From assembly GCF_013395055.1 (NCBI RefSeq), contig NZ_CP058349.1, positions 1,796,001-1,860,000 on the forward strand: DNA of 64,000 nt, in the 5' to 3' direction. Below the pieces are notes generated by a model. That model was not told the origin of the DNA. It searched no databases and worked only from the letters and a program-made list of their open reading frames with translations. Positions 1 through 9,274 of this stretch are shown piece by piece; position 1 is the stretch's first letter; every line of letters begins with the position of its first letter. The position numbers and the translations under genes were made by a program. The DNA is from Pseudomonas sp. ABC1 (GTDB lineage Bacteria; Pseudomonadota; Gammaproteobacteria; Pseudomonadales; Pseudomonadaceae).

Positions 1-296
1 ACCGTCGACAGGACGCTCTCGAAGCCCTCGTTGAACAGCTCCTGCGGCACCAGGCCGATGCAGGCGCGTGCGGCGCGATAGTCCTTGAGGATATCGTGGC
101 CATCCACCGAGACCCGTCCCGACCCCGGATTGACGATGCCACAGATGATGCTGATCAGCGTGGTCTTGCCAGCGCCGTTGGGCCCGAGCAGGGCGAAGAT
201 CTCACCCCGGCGGATCTCCAGGTCGATGCCCTTGAGGGCGGGCTGCCCCGATGCGTAGGTCTTGCGAAGCTGTTCGATGGAAATGACGGAAGACAC
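1..296 (-). CDS. ABC transporter ATP-binding protein, YadG-like (partial, C-terminus outside window)
   Basis: About 98 N-terminal residues of an ABC ATPase are present, read from a GTG at 296 with AGGGG about nine bases upstream. The Walker A motif GPNGAGKTT lies near residue 40, and the Q-loop region reads GLVPQE. The short start and the phrase LKGIDLEIRRGE resemble the ABC-2 type exporter ATPases of the YadG/CcmA class, which energise a separate membrane permease that would lie outside the window. The signature motif and Walker B are not in view, so the substrate cannot be inferred. The gene is divergent from ligB across a 159-base gap. Confidence 0.85.
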   Translation of the reverse strand, partial: MSSVISIEQLRKTYASGQPALKGIDLEIRRGEIFALLGPNGAGKTTLISIICGIVNPGSGRVSVDGHDILKDYRAARACIGLVPQELFNEGFESVLST

Positions 297-455
297 GTTT
301 CTGCCCCTGCAACATGCTGGACCGGTGATTGTAGAGAAAAGCGACCCGCGCGGGGCCCAACGACGCGAATTACAGAATCCGTGAACGGGTTCACGGACAG
401 CGGGTGATACGAACCGCACAATCGCCTTGCCCAACGACGAGCAGGGACGCTCACC

Positions 456-2240
456 ATGAAACACCTCATCCCCTGGCTTTGCTGGCTGCCTCTACTGGCC
501 CAGGCAGCCTGCCCGAGCTGGCCGCCGGCACAGGCGAACGATGCAATCGCCACGCTCCAGCGGCAACTGCAAACCTGGGAGCACGCCTACCAGCAGGGCC
601 AGCCCCTGATCGACGACGACCTCTACGACCAGGCCCAGGCACGACTGGAGGACTGGCGGGCGTGCTTTCCCGGCATTCGTCCAGCCACCACCGGTGTGCG
701 ACATGCCGGCCCATTGGCCCACCCGGTCGCCCAGACGGGCCTGGACAAGCTCGCCAGCGATTCACAGGTCGCACGCTGGATCGCACGCCGCGAGGGCGAC
801 CTGTGGATACAGCCCAAGGTCGATGGCGTCGCCGTTACCCTGGTCTACCGTGCCGGCCAACTGCAACAGGCGATCAGCCGGGGCGACGGACGCTCCGGGC
901 AGGACTGGACCCGACATGCCCGCCGACTATCCGCCATCCCGCAAAGCCTGCCGTTGCGTCAGCCATTGACCGTCCTGCAGGGCGAGCTGTACTGGCGACT
1001 CGACGACCATATCCAGGCCGACTGCGGTGGCATGGGCGCACGCGCCAGGGTCGCCGGTGCCATGGCCAGCCGCCACCTGCCCGACGAGGCACTGGAGCGC
1101 ATCGGGCTGTTCGTCTGGGACTGGCCAGATGGCCCGGAATCGATGCTGGAACGCCTGGAAGGCCTGGGCCACATGGGTTTCGATACACAGCCGTTCACCA
1201 GGCCATTGCTCAACGCGGAACAGGCGGGCAGTCAACGCCAGCAGTGGTATCGCTCGCCCCTGCCGTTTGCCAGCGATGGCGTGGTGCTGCGCCAGGGTAA
1301 ACGGCCCCCGGCACAACGCTGGCAGGCCAGCCCTCCTGCCTGGGCCGTGGCCTGGAAGTACCCGCCACGCGCGGTATTGGCCGAGGTGCGCAGGGTCGAA
1401 TTCAGGATCGGCAGGACAGGCCGCATCACCCCTCGACTGCAACTGGAGCCGGTACTGCTCGATGACCGTCGTATCGGCCGGGTCAGCCTTGGCTCGCTGC
1501 AGCAATGGCAAAAACTGGACATACGCCCCGGCGACCAGGTCTCGATCAAGCTGTCCGGGCAGGCCATTCCCCACCTGGAGCACGTCATCTGGCGCGGCAA
1601 CCCGCGCCCCTCGATACAGGTGCCGAACCCAGAGGACTTCCACGAATCGAGCTGCTGGCGACCGACACCCGGCTGCCGCCAGCAATTCCTGGCACGCTTG
1701 CAGTGGCTGGGCGGCAAGCAGGGACTGGACCTCCCCGGCGTCGGCCCAGGCACCTGGGCCAGCCTGCTGGATGCGGGCCTGTTGCCCGACCTGCTGGCCT
1801 GGCTGGAACTCGACCCACAACGCCTGCAAGGGATACCCGGTTTTGGCAGCCGAAAAGTACAGACGCTGCTGAACGGCCAGGCCCTGGCCCGCGAACGCAA
1901 CTTCGCCACCTGGCTAGAAGCTCTGGGGCTACCCGGCGTCAGGCGGATACGCCTCCCGGAAGACTGGCAGGCGCTGCAAAACCCTGAATGGCAGCGCCAG
2001 GCAAGCCTGAGCGACAAGGCGACCCTGCGCCTTGTCGCCTATGCCCAACATCCGGAATGGCAGGTACTCCTGCCTTACCTGCGAGAACACGCTATCAATG
2101 GCTTTCGCGAACCACCGCCGGCAGCACGAGACGCTCCTCCAACTGCCCCGCCTCACCAAGCCAGTCCTGGGCCTCCCGCTGCAACCAGTTCTCCGCCGCC
2201 GCCCGCCGCGCCAGCCGGGCATCGAGAAACGCAAGGCTGA
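456..2240 (+). CDS. ligB: NAD-dependent DNA ligase LigB
   Basis: This is a 594-residue NAD+-dependent ligase of the LigB type, which seals nicks in DNA using NAD+ and is shorter than LigA. The adenylated lysine is K121 in KVDGVAVTL. As in enterobacterial LigB, the protein starts with a signal-peptide-like stretch (residues 1-18, ending AQA) followed by the conserved CPSWPPAQ segment. The ATG is preceded by AGGGA. Helix-hairpin-helix-like text (LPGVGPGTWASLL, IPGFGSRKVQTLL) lies near residues 425-480. No BRCT domain is seen. The last ~45 residues are a low-complexity Pro/Ala tail read antisense through the 3' end of the neighbouring hydrolase gene, making the protein longer than E. coli LigB (about 560 residues, from memory). 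Confidence 0.93.
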   Translation: MKHLIPWLCWLPLLAQAACPSWPPAQANDAIATLQRQLQTWEHAYQQGQPLIDDDLYDQAQARLEDWRACFPGIRPATTGVRHAGPLAHPVAQTGLDKLASDSQVARWIARREGDLWIQPKVDGVAVTLVYRAGQLQQAISRGDGRSGQDWTRHARRLSAIPQSLPLRQPLTVLQGELYWRLDDHIQADCGGMGARARVAGAMASRHLPDEALERIGLFVWDWPDGPESMLERLEGLGHMGFDTQPFTRPLLNAEQAGSQRQQWYRSPLPFASDGVVLRQGKRPPAQRWQASPPAWAVAWKYPPRAVLAEVRRVEFRIGRTGRITPRLQLEPVLLDDRRIGRVSLGSLQQWQKLDIRPGDQVSIKLSGQAIPHLEHVIWRGNPRPSIQVPNPEDFHESSCWRPTPGCRQQFLARLQWLGGKQGLDLPGVGPGTWASLLDAGLLPDLLAWLELDPQRLQGIPGFGSRKVQTLLNGQALARERNFATWLEALGLPGVRRIRLPEDWQALQNPEWQRQASLSDKATLRLVAYAQHPEWQVLLPYLREHAINGFREPPPAARDAPPTAPPHQASPGPPAATSSPPPPAAPAGHRETQG

Positions 2241-3342
2241 ACGCCTGGATGGCCGCGATCTGCTTGTAGTCCTGTGGCGGCTCACGGAAGCTCCCGACGG
2301 TCTCGGGAGCACGCCCTGGACGCGCGCCTGGCCCCTTGCCGCCGCCCATGCCGCCCTCGGGGCGACCACCACCCGGACCACCAGGCCCGCCGGCACCACC
2401 CGGGCCACCGCTGGGCCGTTCACCACTGCCCTTACGCTCGCGGTCACGCCCCGGTGCGGCCACCTCATCCCATTCCACGGGTGGCTGCAGGACGCCCGTG
2501 CCGGACAGCGTCTTGTGCGTGGCATTGGCCAACGTCAGCTGATAACTGCCCGCCACCGGCACGGCAGTCCAGAGCTTCTGCCGCTGCCGAAAGGAGTCGA
2601 CCCAGTTGAACGGGTCCTCGTCCTGTGGCCCGGTCATGGCCAGGAGCGGCACTGAAATCGACGCGAAGGCCTCATCCTTCTCGCCGGGCGCGACATAAGG
2701 GCTCAGCAGGATCACAGCCTGCGGGCGCAGTGCATGCTCGCCGGACAACCATGCCGTCACGGTCTGCGCCCCCAGATCGAACCCCGCCAGGGCGACGCGC
2801 TGCCAGTCGATAGCGGCAAACAGCCGATCCCCGCCAGCGGCACGCGAACGCACCTGCTCCAGGGTCAACTCCAGCAAACGTATGCGCTCGGCCAGGGCCG
2901 GCTCGCTGAAACTCTTGCGGGCCAGCTCGCGAAAATTGCCGGCCAGCGCCAGAGGGGAGGACAAGAGCGAACGGTCATAGGCGGTCGATTGCACGGACAA
3001 TACCGCATACCCCGCCTCGGCCCAGGCACTGCGCCAGGCCTCGCCAGCGTTCGCAGACTCTCCCAGCCCAGGCAGATAGATCACCAATGGCAGCGGCTGA
3101 CCCTGCTCGTTCAGCGGCGACAGCCACTCCACCTGTACCGACTGCTCGCCAATCCGCCAGGTCGCCTGCCGACTCTCGATGGCATGCCTCTGCGGCTGGT
3201 AAGCCGACACCAGGTGCTGCCTGACCTGCTCGACGGGTTCGGGCCGCTTGGCCTCGCCACGACCGGAACACCCTGATAGCAGCACCAGGCCTGCCAGAAC
3301 GGAAACCAACCACAGGGGATGAAAGAAATACGGCCTATCCAC
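2095..3342 (-). CDS. Alpha/beta-hydrolase-fold lipoprotein with an Asp at the nucleophile elbow
   Basis: I choose the GTG at 3342 because GAGGAG lies nine bases upstream; the longer reading begins with TTG and has no ribosome site. The product is about 415 residues. A signal peptide ends in a lipobox (LLSGC), so it should be a lipoprotein. The fold resembles dienelactone-hydrolase / PAF-acetylhydrolase-like proteins (VIYLPGLGES, then AVLSVQS). The expected nucleophile elbow GxSxG instead reads GFDLG, with Asp in place of Ser. A His occurs in ANATHKTLSG. A Gly/Pro-rich linker of about 40 residues (GGPGGAGGPGG...) separates the catalytic part from a helical tail. The 3' end overlaps ligB by 146 bases, convergently. 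Substrate unknown. Confidence 0.85.
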   Translation of the reverse strand: MDRPYFFHPLWLVSVLAGLVLLSGCSGRGEAKRPEPVEQVRQHLVSAYQPQRHAIESRQATWRIGEQSVQVEWLSPLNEQGQPLPLVIYLPGLGESANAGEAWRSAWAEAGYAVLSVQSTAYDRSLLSSPLALAGNFRELARKSFSEPALAERIRLLELTLEQVRSRAAGGDRLFAAIDWQRVALAGFDLGAQTVTAWLSGEHALRPQAVILLSPYVAPGEKDEAFASISVPLLAMTGPQDEDPFNWVDSFRQRQKLWTAVPVAGSYQLTLANATHKTLSGTGVLQPPVEWDEVAAPGRDRERKGSGERPSGGPGGAGGPGGPGGGRPEGGMGGGKGPGARPGRAPETVGSFREPPQDYKQIAAIQAFSLAFLDARLARRAAAENWLQREAQDWLGEAGQLEERLVLPAVVRESH

Positions 3343-3586
3343 GAACCATCGCTCCTCGAATGAACGGAAACGCAGAGTAGCCAACTCGATACCGCGTCAA
3401 ACAGCCATGCTGGGTAAAGGTAGGGTAAAGCCCGCCCTTGTTTCATCATGCGGCCGTCCCCATTTACCATCGACAAGCCCACCTGTAGCCTGCCTGCCCT
3501 GGCGCCACACCGTCGGCCCACCACCTTGCGCGACCTCGCGTTCACTGCGCGCAAGCATCGCCCCATAGCCACTGTCGAGAACAACG

Positions 3587-4456
3587 ATGAGCCAGCCCTC
3601 TCCGATCTTCGATGTCACCGATGCCAGCTTCGACCAGCTCGTCATCGAGAACTCGTTCCACAAGCCGGTACTGGTGGACTTCTGGGCCGACTGGTGCGCG
3701 CCCTGCAAGGCACTGATGCCACTGCTGGCAAAGATCACGGAGGAATACCGGGGCGAGCTGCTGCTGGCCAAGGTCAACTGCGATATCGAGCAGGAAGTCG
3801 TTGCCCGCTTCGGCATTCGCAGCCTGCCGACCGTGGTGCTGTTCAAGGATGGCCAGCCGGTCGATGGCTTCGCAGGCGCACAACCCGAGTCGCAGATTCG
3901 TGCGATGCTCGAACCCCATGTGCCCGCACCGACCGCCGCGCCCGCCGACCCGCTGGAAAGCGCGACGGCCCTGTTCAGCGAAGGCCGTATCGCTGAATCG
4001 GAAGCCCTGCTCAAGACACTCCTCGGCGAGAACAGCGAAAACCCACCCGCCCTGATCCTCTATGCCCGCTGCCTGGCAGAGCGTGGCGAACTGGCGGAGG
4101 CGGAAACCGTCCTCAACGCGGTACAGGGTGACGCGCACAAGCAGGCGCTCTCCGCCGCCCGCGCCCAACTGACGTTCCTGCGGCAAGTGGTCGACCTGCC
4201 TGAGGCAGCCGACCTCAAGTCGCGCCTGGCACAGGACGCCAACGACGACGAGGCCTCCTACCAGTTGGCCATCCACCAACTGGCCCGCCAGCAATACGAA
4301 ACAGCCCTGGACGCACTGCTCAAGCTGTTCGTGCGCAACCGCACCTATGCCGACGGCTTGCCACATAAAACGCTGTTGCAGATTTTCGAGTTGCTGGGCA
4401 ATGACCACCCGCTGGTGACGCAATACCGTCGCCGTCTCTACCAGGCGCTCTACTGA
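3587..4456 (+). CDS. cnoX: Thioredoxin-domain co-chaperone, CnoX/YbbN type
   Basis: The protein has 289 residues. Residues 1-110 form a thioredoxin domain with WCAPC (C37 and C40) and the cis-proline loop RSLPTVV. Residues ~125-289 are helical repeats of TPR type (LFSEGRIAESEALLKTLL and following). This is the architecture of CnoX/YbbN, a holdase that protects clients from oxidation and hands them to GroEL. E. coli YbbN has an SxxC motif, whereas this protein keeps both cysteines, so it may also act as a thiol oxidoreductase. Transcription appears monocistronic; a hairpin follows. Confidence 0.9.
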   Translation: MSQPSPIFDVTDASFDQLVIENSFHKPVLVDFWADWCAPCKALMPLLAKITEEYRGELLLAKVNCDIEQEVVARFGIRSLPTVVLFKDGQPVDGFAGAQPESQIRAMLEPHVPAPTAAPADPLESATALFSEGRIAESEALLKTLLGENSENPPALILYARCLAERGELAEAETVLNAVQGDAHKQALSAARAQLTFLRQVVDLPEAADLKSRLAQDANDDEASYQLAIHQLARQQYETALDALLKLFVRNRTYADGLPHKTLLQIFELLGNDHPLVTQYRRRLYQALY

Positions 4457-4474
4457 GCGCCAGCTCCCCCCCTG

Positions 4475-4495
4475 AGCGCTGGGAACACCAGCGCT
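4475..4495 (+). terminator. Terminator-like hairpin after cnoX
   Basis: AGCGCTGG and CCAGCGCT form a perfect 8-bp stem around a five-base loop, 19 bases after the cnoX stop. There is no T-tract, so it may stabilise the 3' end rather than terminate by itself. Confidence 0.4.
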
Positions 4496-4645
4496 ACGCT
4501 GTCCACAAGGCGTGATGCGCGCCTGCAACAGCGATAGCCACATTGCAGAATTGCCGTTCCTCCCTTGATCGCCATCAAAAAGCCATTACGCGCAATGCGT
4601 CACCATCCAGCGATCAATCACAACAAAAGAAACGGCAACGTGCAT

Positions 4646-6550
4646 ATGTCCTTGTTCAGCCCTACCAGTATCGGCGGCAAACTGCTGCTGACCTTCCTTG
4701 CGGTCCTGCTGCTGAGCTCCGGCAGCCTCGGCATCACCGCCGTCTACCAGGCCACCATGGCCGTTAACGAGCAGGTCGAGCAGGCGCTGCAAAGCATGGC
4801 CACCGATGCCGGCAAGATCGTCCGCGCGCGCATGGATACCCGGCTCGCTACCCTCTCCGAAGTCGCCCAGCATCCCAGCCTGCAAAGCCTCGACGACGAG
4901 GCCCTGCACTACCTGCAAACCGCGACGAAGCGCCTGGACTACATGGGCATGGGCTGGGTAGACCTGAAAGGCGTCGCCCACTACCCCGACGGCAGCACTG
5001 CCGACCTCTCGGACCGCGACTACATCCGCCGGGGCTTCCAGGGCGAAAGCAGCCTGTCGGACGTGGTGATCAGCCGTGCGGTCAACCTGCCGGTGATCAT
5101 GCTCGCGACCCCTCTGCGCGACCACGGCAATGGCCAGATCAACGGCCTGCTCATCGCACGCATGGATGCCAGCCTGCTCAGCGAAATCACCGACGACCTG
5201 GGCTTCGGCAAGCAGGGCTACGCCTTCATTCTCAACCAGGATGGCGCCCTGATTGCCGACCGCAATCGCCAGCGAGTGCTGGAGCAGTACAAGCCGGCCG
5301 CCGCCGGCGCCGATACCGCATCGCAGGCCTACCGCGAGATGCAGGTGAGCCGGCAGGGCATCAGCCGCCTGGACGAAGCCGAGCAGCACTACGTCGTCGG
5401 CTACCAGCAGGTGCCAGGCACCCAGTGGAAGCTCGGCGTCACCGCCGAACAGGACGAAGTCTTCCAGCGCCTCAATCACCTGCAATGGATGCTGGCCCTG
5501 CTCTCCCTCGGCGCCATCCTGCTGGGCATGGTGCTGGCCTGGAGCTTCTGCCAGCGCACAGTGGTGCGCCCGCTCAAGCACATCATGGAAGTCGTTTCGC
5601 GTATCCAGCAGACCGGCGACCTGACCCTCAAGGCCCAGGTCCACGGCAAGGACGAAGTCGCCACGGCCGGCCAGGCGCTCAACGGCATGATCGACCGTTT
5701 CCGCACGCTGATCGCCAGCATGAGCGACTCCACCGGGCAACTCTTCGCCGCCTCGGAGCAACTCAAGCACAGCAGTGCGACCCTGCTCGAACAATCGACG
5801 CAACAAGGCGACATGACCATGAGCGTGGCCACCGCCCTGGAGGAAATGAGCTACGCCATCCATGAGGTCGCGAGCAATACCGCCAACGCATCGGAGAAAG
5901 CCGAACGGGCCGTGAAAGAAGTCACCGAGGGTCGCGGCATCGTCGAAACCGAGCAGGCCACCATGGCCGAGCTGACCCGGCAGGTGATCCAGTCCGAGGA
6001 CATCGTGGCGCAGCTCAACGCGCGCACCGTGGAAATCGACGAAGTGCTCATGATCATCACCGGTATCGCCGACCAGACCAACCTGCTCGCGCTCAATGCC
6101 GCCATCGAGGCCGCCCGCGCCGGGGAACATGGCCGTGGCTTCGCCGTGGTCGCCGATGAAGTCCGCTCGCTGGCCGGCAATTCGCAGAGCGCCGCGGGCA
6201 CCATTCGCGAGAAGATCGTGCTGTTCCGCAATGCCGCCCAGGAAGCCCTGGACCATATGCACCACTGCCGCACCTTCACCCAGCAGGGCATGGAAAGCTC
6301 GCAGCAATCGACCCACAGCTTCCAGATGACCGCCAGCTCGGCCGATGAAATCCTGGGCCTCAACCAGCAGATCGCCACGGCCACCGAAGAGCAGAGCACG
6401 GTGATCGACGAACTGAACCTTACCGTCGACCTACTCAACACCGGCATCCGCGAAGTCAACACCCAGGCCAGGGAAACCTCCACGGCCTCCGCCCACCTGG
6501 CGGAACTGGCCCAGTTGCTGCGCCGCGAGGCCAGCTACTTCAAGGTCTGA
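4646..6550 (+). CDS. Methyl-accepting chemotaxis protein, dCache sensor
   Basis: I start at ATG 4646 (634 residues) because the following residues form a normal membrane start; a longer reading from 4565 adds 27 charged residues. Order: membrane segment (~11-32), periplasmic double-Cache sensor (~35-275, with DRDYIRRGFQGE and ATPLRDHGNG typical of Cache domains), second membrane segment (~283-305), HAMP, then the cytoplasmic signalling domain with the conserved hairpin tip DQTNLLALNAAIEAARAGE. It should relay ligand binding to CheA/CheW. The ligand is unknown. An Aer-like receptor follows on the same strand, but a hairpin lies between them and the 143-base gap suggests separate transcription. 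Confidence 0.93.
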   Translation: MSLFSPTSIGGKLLLTFLAVLLLSSGSLGITAVYQATMAVNEQVEQALQSMATDAGKIVRARMDTRLATLSEVAQHPSLQSLDDEALHYLQTATKRLDYMGMGWVDLKGVAHYPDGSTADLSDRDYIRRGFQGESSLSDVVISRAVNLPVIMLATPLRDHGNGQINGLLIARMDASLLSEITDDLGFGKQGYAFILNQDGALIADRNRQRVLEQYKPAAAGADTASQAYREMQVSRQGISRLDEAEQHYVVGYQQVPGTQWKLGVTAEQDEVFQRLNHLQWMLALLSLGAILLGMVLAWSFCQRTVVRPLKHIMEVVSRIQQTGDLTLKAQVHGKDEVATAGQALNGMIDRFRTLIASMSDSTGQLFAASEQLKHSSATLLEQSTQQGDMTMSVATALEEMSYAIHEVASNTANASEKAERAVKEVTEGRGIVETEQATMAELTRQVIQSEDIVAQLNARTVEIDEVLMIITGIADQTNLLALNAAIEAARAGEHGRGFAVVADEVRSLAGNSQSAAGTIREKIVLFRNAAQEALDHMHHCRTFTQQGMESSQQSTHSFQMTASSADEILGLNQQIATATEEQSTVIDELNLTVDLLNTGIREVNTQARETSTASAHLAELAQLLRREASYFKV

Positions 6551-6555
6551 ACCCA

Positions 6556-6591
6556 GGCTCCGCGCTCTGGACAGGGCCTTGGCGCGGAGCC
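6556..6591 (+). terminator. Terminator-like hairpin after the Cache chemoreceptor
   Basis: GGCTCCGCGC and GCGCGGAGCC form a perfect 10-bp stem beginning six bases after the stop codon, with a 16-base loop. No T-run follows. Confidence 0.45.
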
Positions 6592-6693
6592 GCGTAAATT
6601 CCCACACTCATTGTGTGCGCCCACGGAACGATAGAGGCACAAATGCTATCTATCCTCCTGATGGAGTGCCGACTGACCTCGCGAGGCCACACA

Positions 6694-8256
6694 ATGAAAA
6701 GGAATCTTCCCGTTACCCAGCAGGAACGCCGCTTCCCGGCAGAACAACGTCTGATCACCGCGACCGACGTCAAGGGACGGATCACCTACTGCAACGACGC
6801 CTTCGTCGAGATCAGCGGCTTCAGCCGCGACGAGCTGATCGGCAGCGCCCACAATATCGTTCGCCACCCGGACATGCCCGCAGCGGTCTTCCAGCAGATG
6901 TGGGAATGCCTGAAAGCGGGACGAAGCTGGATGGGCATCGTCAAGAATCGCTGCAAGAATGGCGACCACTACTGGGTCAGCGCCTACGTCACACCGATTT
7001 CCGAAAAAGGCGAGCTGATCGGCTACGAGTCGGTCCGGGTCAGCGCCGAACCCGAACAGATCGCCCGCGCCGATGCGCTCTACTCACGCATCAGTGCCGG
7101 CCGACAGGCACTGGCACTGCCACGTCGCATGCTGGGCATGGCAGGTGTCCTGGGCTTCTCCCTGCTGGCCACCCTCGCCATCCTGCTGACGCACTTCCAC
7201 GTATCACCCGGCACCAGCATCGTGCTGGCCCTGATCGCGCTGGGCCTGGCCCAGTTGCTCGGCGAATGGCGCTTGCAGCGCACCTTGCGGGCCATCCGCG
7301 GCAACGAGAACCTGCACGAAGGCGAAGTGGCGGCCTGTACCTACACCGAACTGCAAGGCTTCCCGGCGCAGTTGAAGATGCTGCTGATCAGCGAACGCGC
7401 CAAGAACCGCACTGCCCTGAGCCGCCTGAAGGACTATGCCGACCAGACCACCCACTTGGCGGGACAGAGCGACGAACTGACCGCCCAGGCGGAAAGCTCC
7501 CTGCAAGCCATGCGGATCGAGGCGGACATGGCCGCGACCGCCATGCACGAAATGGCCGCGTCCATCGGTGAAGTCGCCAATCACGTCCAGCAGACCGCCG
7601 AACGTGCCCGCCAGGTGGCGGACCTGTCCAGCGGTGGCGCCCAGGACGCCCTCAAAACACGTGAAGTCATCGAGCGCCTGACAGGGACGGTGCAAGGTGT
7701 CAGCATCTCGGTCGAAGCCCTGGCGGAGGAAACCCAGTCGATCCAGCAGGCCGCCAACATGATCCGCGCGGTGGCGGAGCAGACCAACCTGCTGGCCCTC
7801 AACGCCGCGATCGAAGCGGCCCGGGCGGGCGAGCAAGGACGTGGTTTCGCCGTGGTGGCGGACGAAGTGCGGGCCCTGGCACGCAAGACCCAGGAGTCGA
7901 CCAGCGTCATCGAACAGATCATCGACTCGCTCCGCCAGCGCGCCCAGGAAGCCGTGGTCATCGCCCGCGCCGGCAGCAGCGCGGCATCGGCCGGGCTGGA
8001 GCAGGTCATCTCGACTCAGCAAGCCCTGCAAGGCATCGACCAGGCCGTCGAGCACATCAACAACATGGCCCAGCAAATGGCCTCGGCCGCCGAGCAGCAG
8101 GCCTGTGTCTCCGAAGCGATCTCACGCCAGATCAGCAATATCGCCCAGGCCTCGGAGCGCAACGCCGACATTTCCGGAGAGTCCTCCCGGGTCGGCCAGG
8201 CCCTGACCCAGACCGCCCGCTCACTGCATGCGCTGGTGGCCCGCTTCAGCGCCTGA
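6694..8256 (+). CDS. aer: Aer-like PAS-domain chemoreceptor (aerotaxis / energy taxis)
   Basis: ATG 6694 gives 520 residues, the usual size of Pseudomonas Aer. Residues ~10-115 form a PAS domain (ITYCNDAFVEISGF, IVRHPDMPAAVFQQMW), which in Aer binds FAD and senses redox state. A central membrane hairpin (~140-180) follows, and there is no periplasmic domain. The signalling domain carries EQTNLLALNAAIEAARAGEQ. The protein should drive movement toward favourable oxygen or redox conditions by way of CheA/CheW. The FAD-binding assignment rests on family similarity; the sequence itself shows only the PAS fold. Confidence 0.92.
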   Translation: MKRNLPVTQQERRFPAEQRLITATDVKGRITYCNDAFVEISGFSRDELIGSAHNIVRHPDMPAAVFQQMWECLKAGRSWMGIVKNRCKNGDHYWVSAYVTPISEKGELIGYESVRVSAEPEQIARADALYSRISAGRQALALPRRMLGMAGVLGFSLLATLAILLTHFHVSPGTSIVLALIALGLAQLLGEWRLQRTLRAIRGNENLHEGEVAACTYTELQGFPAQLKMLLISERAKNRTALSRLKDYADQTTHLAGQSDELTAQAESSLQAMRIEADMAATAMHEMAASIGEVANHVQQTAERARQVADLSSGGAQDALKTREVIERLTGTVQGVSISVEALAEETQSIQQAANMIRAVAEQTNLLALNAAIEAARAGEQGRGFAVVADEVRALARKTQESTSVIEQIIDSLRQRAQEAVVIARAGSSAASAGLEQVISTQQALQGIDQAVEHINNMAQQMASAAEQQACVSEAISRQISNIAQASERNADISGESSRVGQALTQTARSLHALVARFSA

Positions 8257-8279
8257 GCGAGGGCAAATGCTCATCGCGC

Positions 8280-8918
8280 TCAGATGGCCCTGCGCGGCTC
8301 GGTCACCAGGCGCACCGCCATGCCGGCCAGCACCGTCCCCATGACATAGCGTTGTGCCGCCAGCCAGCGCGGGCTGCGGGCGAACCACATGGCCAACCTG
8401 GCCGCGGACAGCGCAATGCACAGGTTCACGGCAAAGCTGATGGCAATCTGCGTGAGCCCCAATTGAACACTCTGGGCCAATACCGAACCGTGTTCTGGTG
8501 ATACGAACTGGGGAAAGATCGACAGGTAGAAGACCGCGATCTTGGGGTTGAGCAGGTTGGTGACGAACCCCATCAGGAACAGTTTCCCCGGTGGATCGAC
8601 AGGCAGGTCACGCGCCTCGAAAGGTGAGCGCGCACCGGGCCTGACGGCCTGCCACGCCAGGTAGAGCAGGTAGGCCGCCCCGATCCACTTGAGTGCCTCG
8701 TATGCGAAAGGAATGGCAACGAAGAGGGCCGTCAGGCCGATGGCAGCCGCGAACATGTGCACGAGAAACCCGGCGACAATGCCGAGGAGCGATATGACAC
8801 CGGCCCCCGTGCCCTGGCAGATGGACCGGGAGATCAGATAGATCATGTTCGGTCCCGGCGTCAGCACCATGAGCAGGGCCGCACCACAAAACAGGATCAA
8901 CTCGTTCGACGGAATCAT
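8280..8918 (-). CDS. LysE/RhtB family amino-acid exporter
   Basis: The ATG at 8918 has GGAAAGAG upstream and gives 212 residues with about six hydrophobic segments. The start (ILFCGAALLMVLTPGPNMIYLISRS) carries the TPGPN signature of LysE/RhtB exporters, and FVTNLLNPKIAVFY is the second conserved block. Members export amino acids such as homoserine, threonine or leucine; the substrate here cannot be read from the sequence. It is convergent with the Aer gene and stands alone. Confidence 0.92.
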   Translation of the reverse strand: MIPSNELILFCGAALLMVLTPGPNMIYLISRSICQGTGAGVISLLGIVAGFLVHMFAAAIGLTALFVAIPFAYEALKWIGAAYLLYLAWQAVRPGARSPFEARDLPVDPPGKLFLMGFVTNLLNPKIAVFYLSIFPQFVSPEHGSVLAQSVQLGLTQIAISFAVNLCIALSAARLAMWFARSPRWLAAQRYVMGTVLAGMAVRLVTEPRRAI

Positions 8919-9090
8919 TGCGCTCTTTCCACAGGTTGGGCGGAACTGATCAAACCACATTCCCCGAGTTGCGTACCACTACCACTGCCCTATACGGCTC
9001 AGGCGTGGACCGCAGCGCCACGGGCTCGGGGCCACCGCTGAGGTGGTGTCTGCTGGAAGAAACTCGTAGGCCGTAAACCTGCGCACCTAG

Positions 9091-9257
9091 GCTCCCGCCT
9101 TCGCGGGAGCGACGGAGTCGGGGCTTTCCCATGATCACCTCGGTATTTGCCGCGAGCCCGGCCAGCCCCTCGGAGCAACCTTCGCCGACAGGGATGTCGG
9201 CGTAGAGCTACAGGGATGTATTCATGCGTGTTGCGTAGAGGGGCTGGCCGGGCTTGC
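9091..9257. repeat. Composite REP-like inverted repeat cluster
   Basis: The 356-base gap between the RhtB gene (8918) and the receiver-kinase (9275) holds no gene. It contains a perfect 8-bp stem GCTCCCGC/GCGGGAGC at 9091-9110 and then a nested structure. Two 20-base arms, 9152-9171 and 9238-9257, are complementary at 19 of 20 positions. Between them are two small hairpins built on the same core ACAGGGATGT: an 8-bp stem at 9183-9202 and a 4-bp stem at 9209-9220. This is the organisation of paired REP/BIME elements common between Pseudomonas genes. Confidence 0.6.
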
Positions 9258-9274
9258 GATGCGCGGGCGAAAAC

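Noticed and set aside
926..1829. Several long frames antisense to ligB and similar frames opposite other genes
   Set aside because: High GC produces long shadow frames. None has a ribosome site, recognisable domain or plausible composition.
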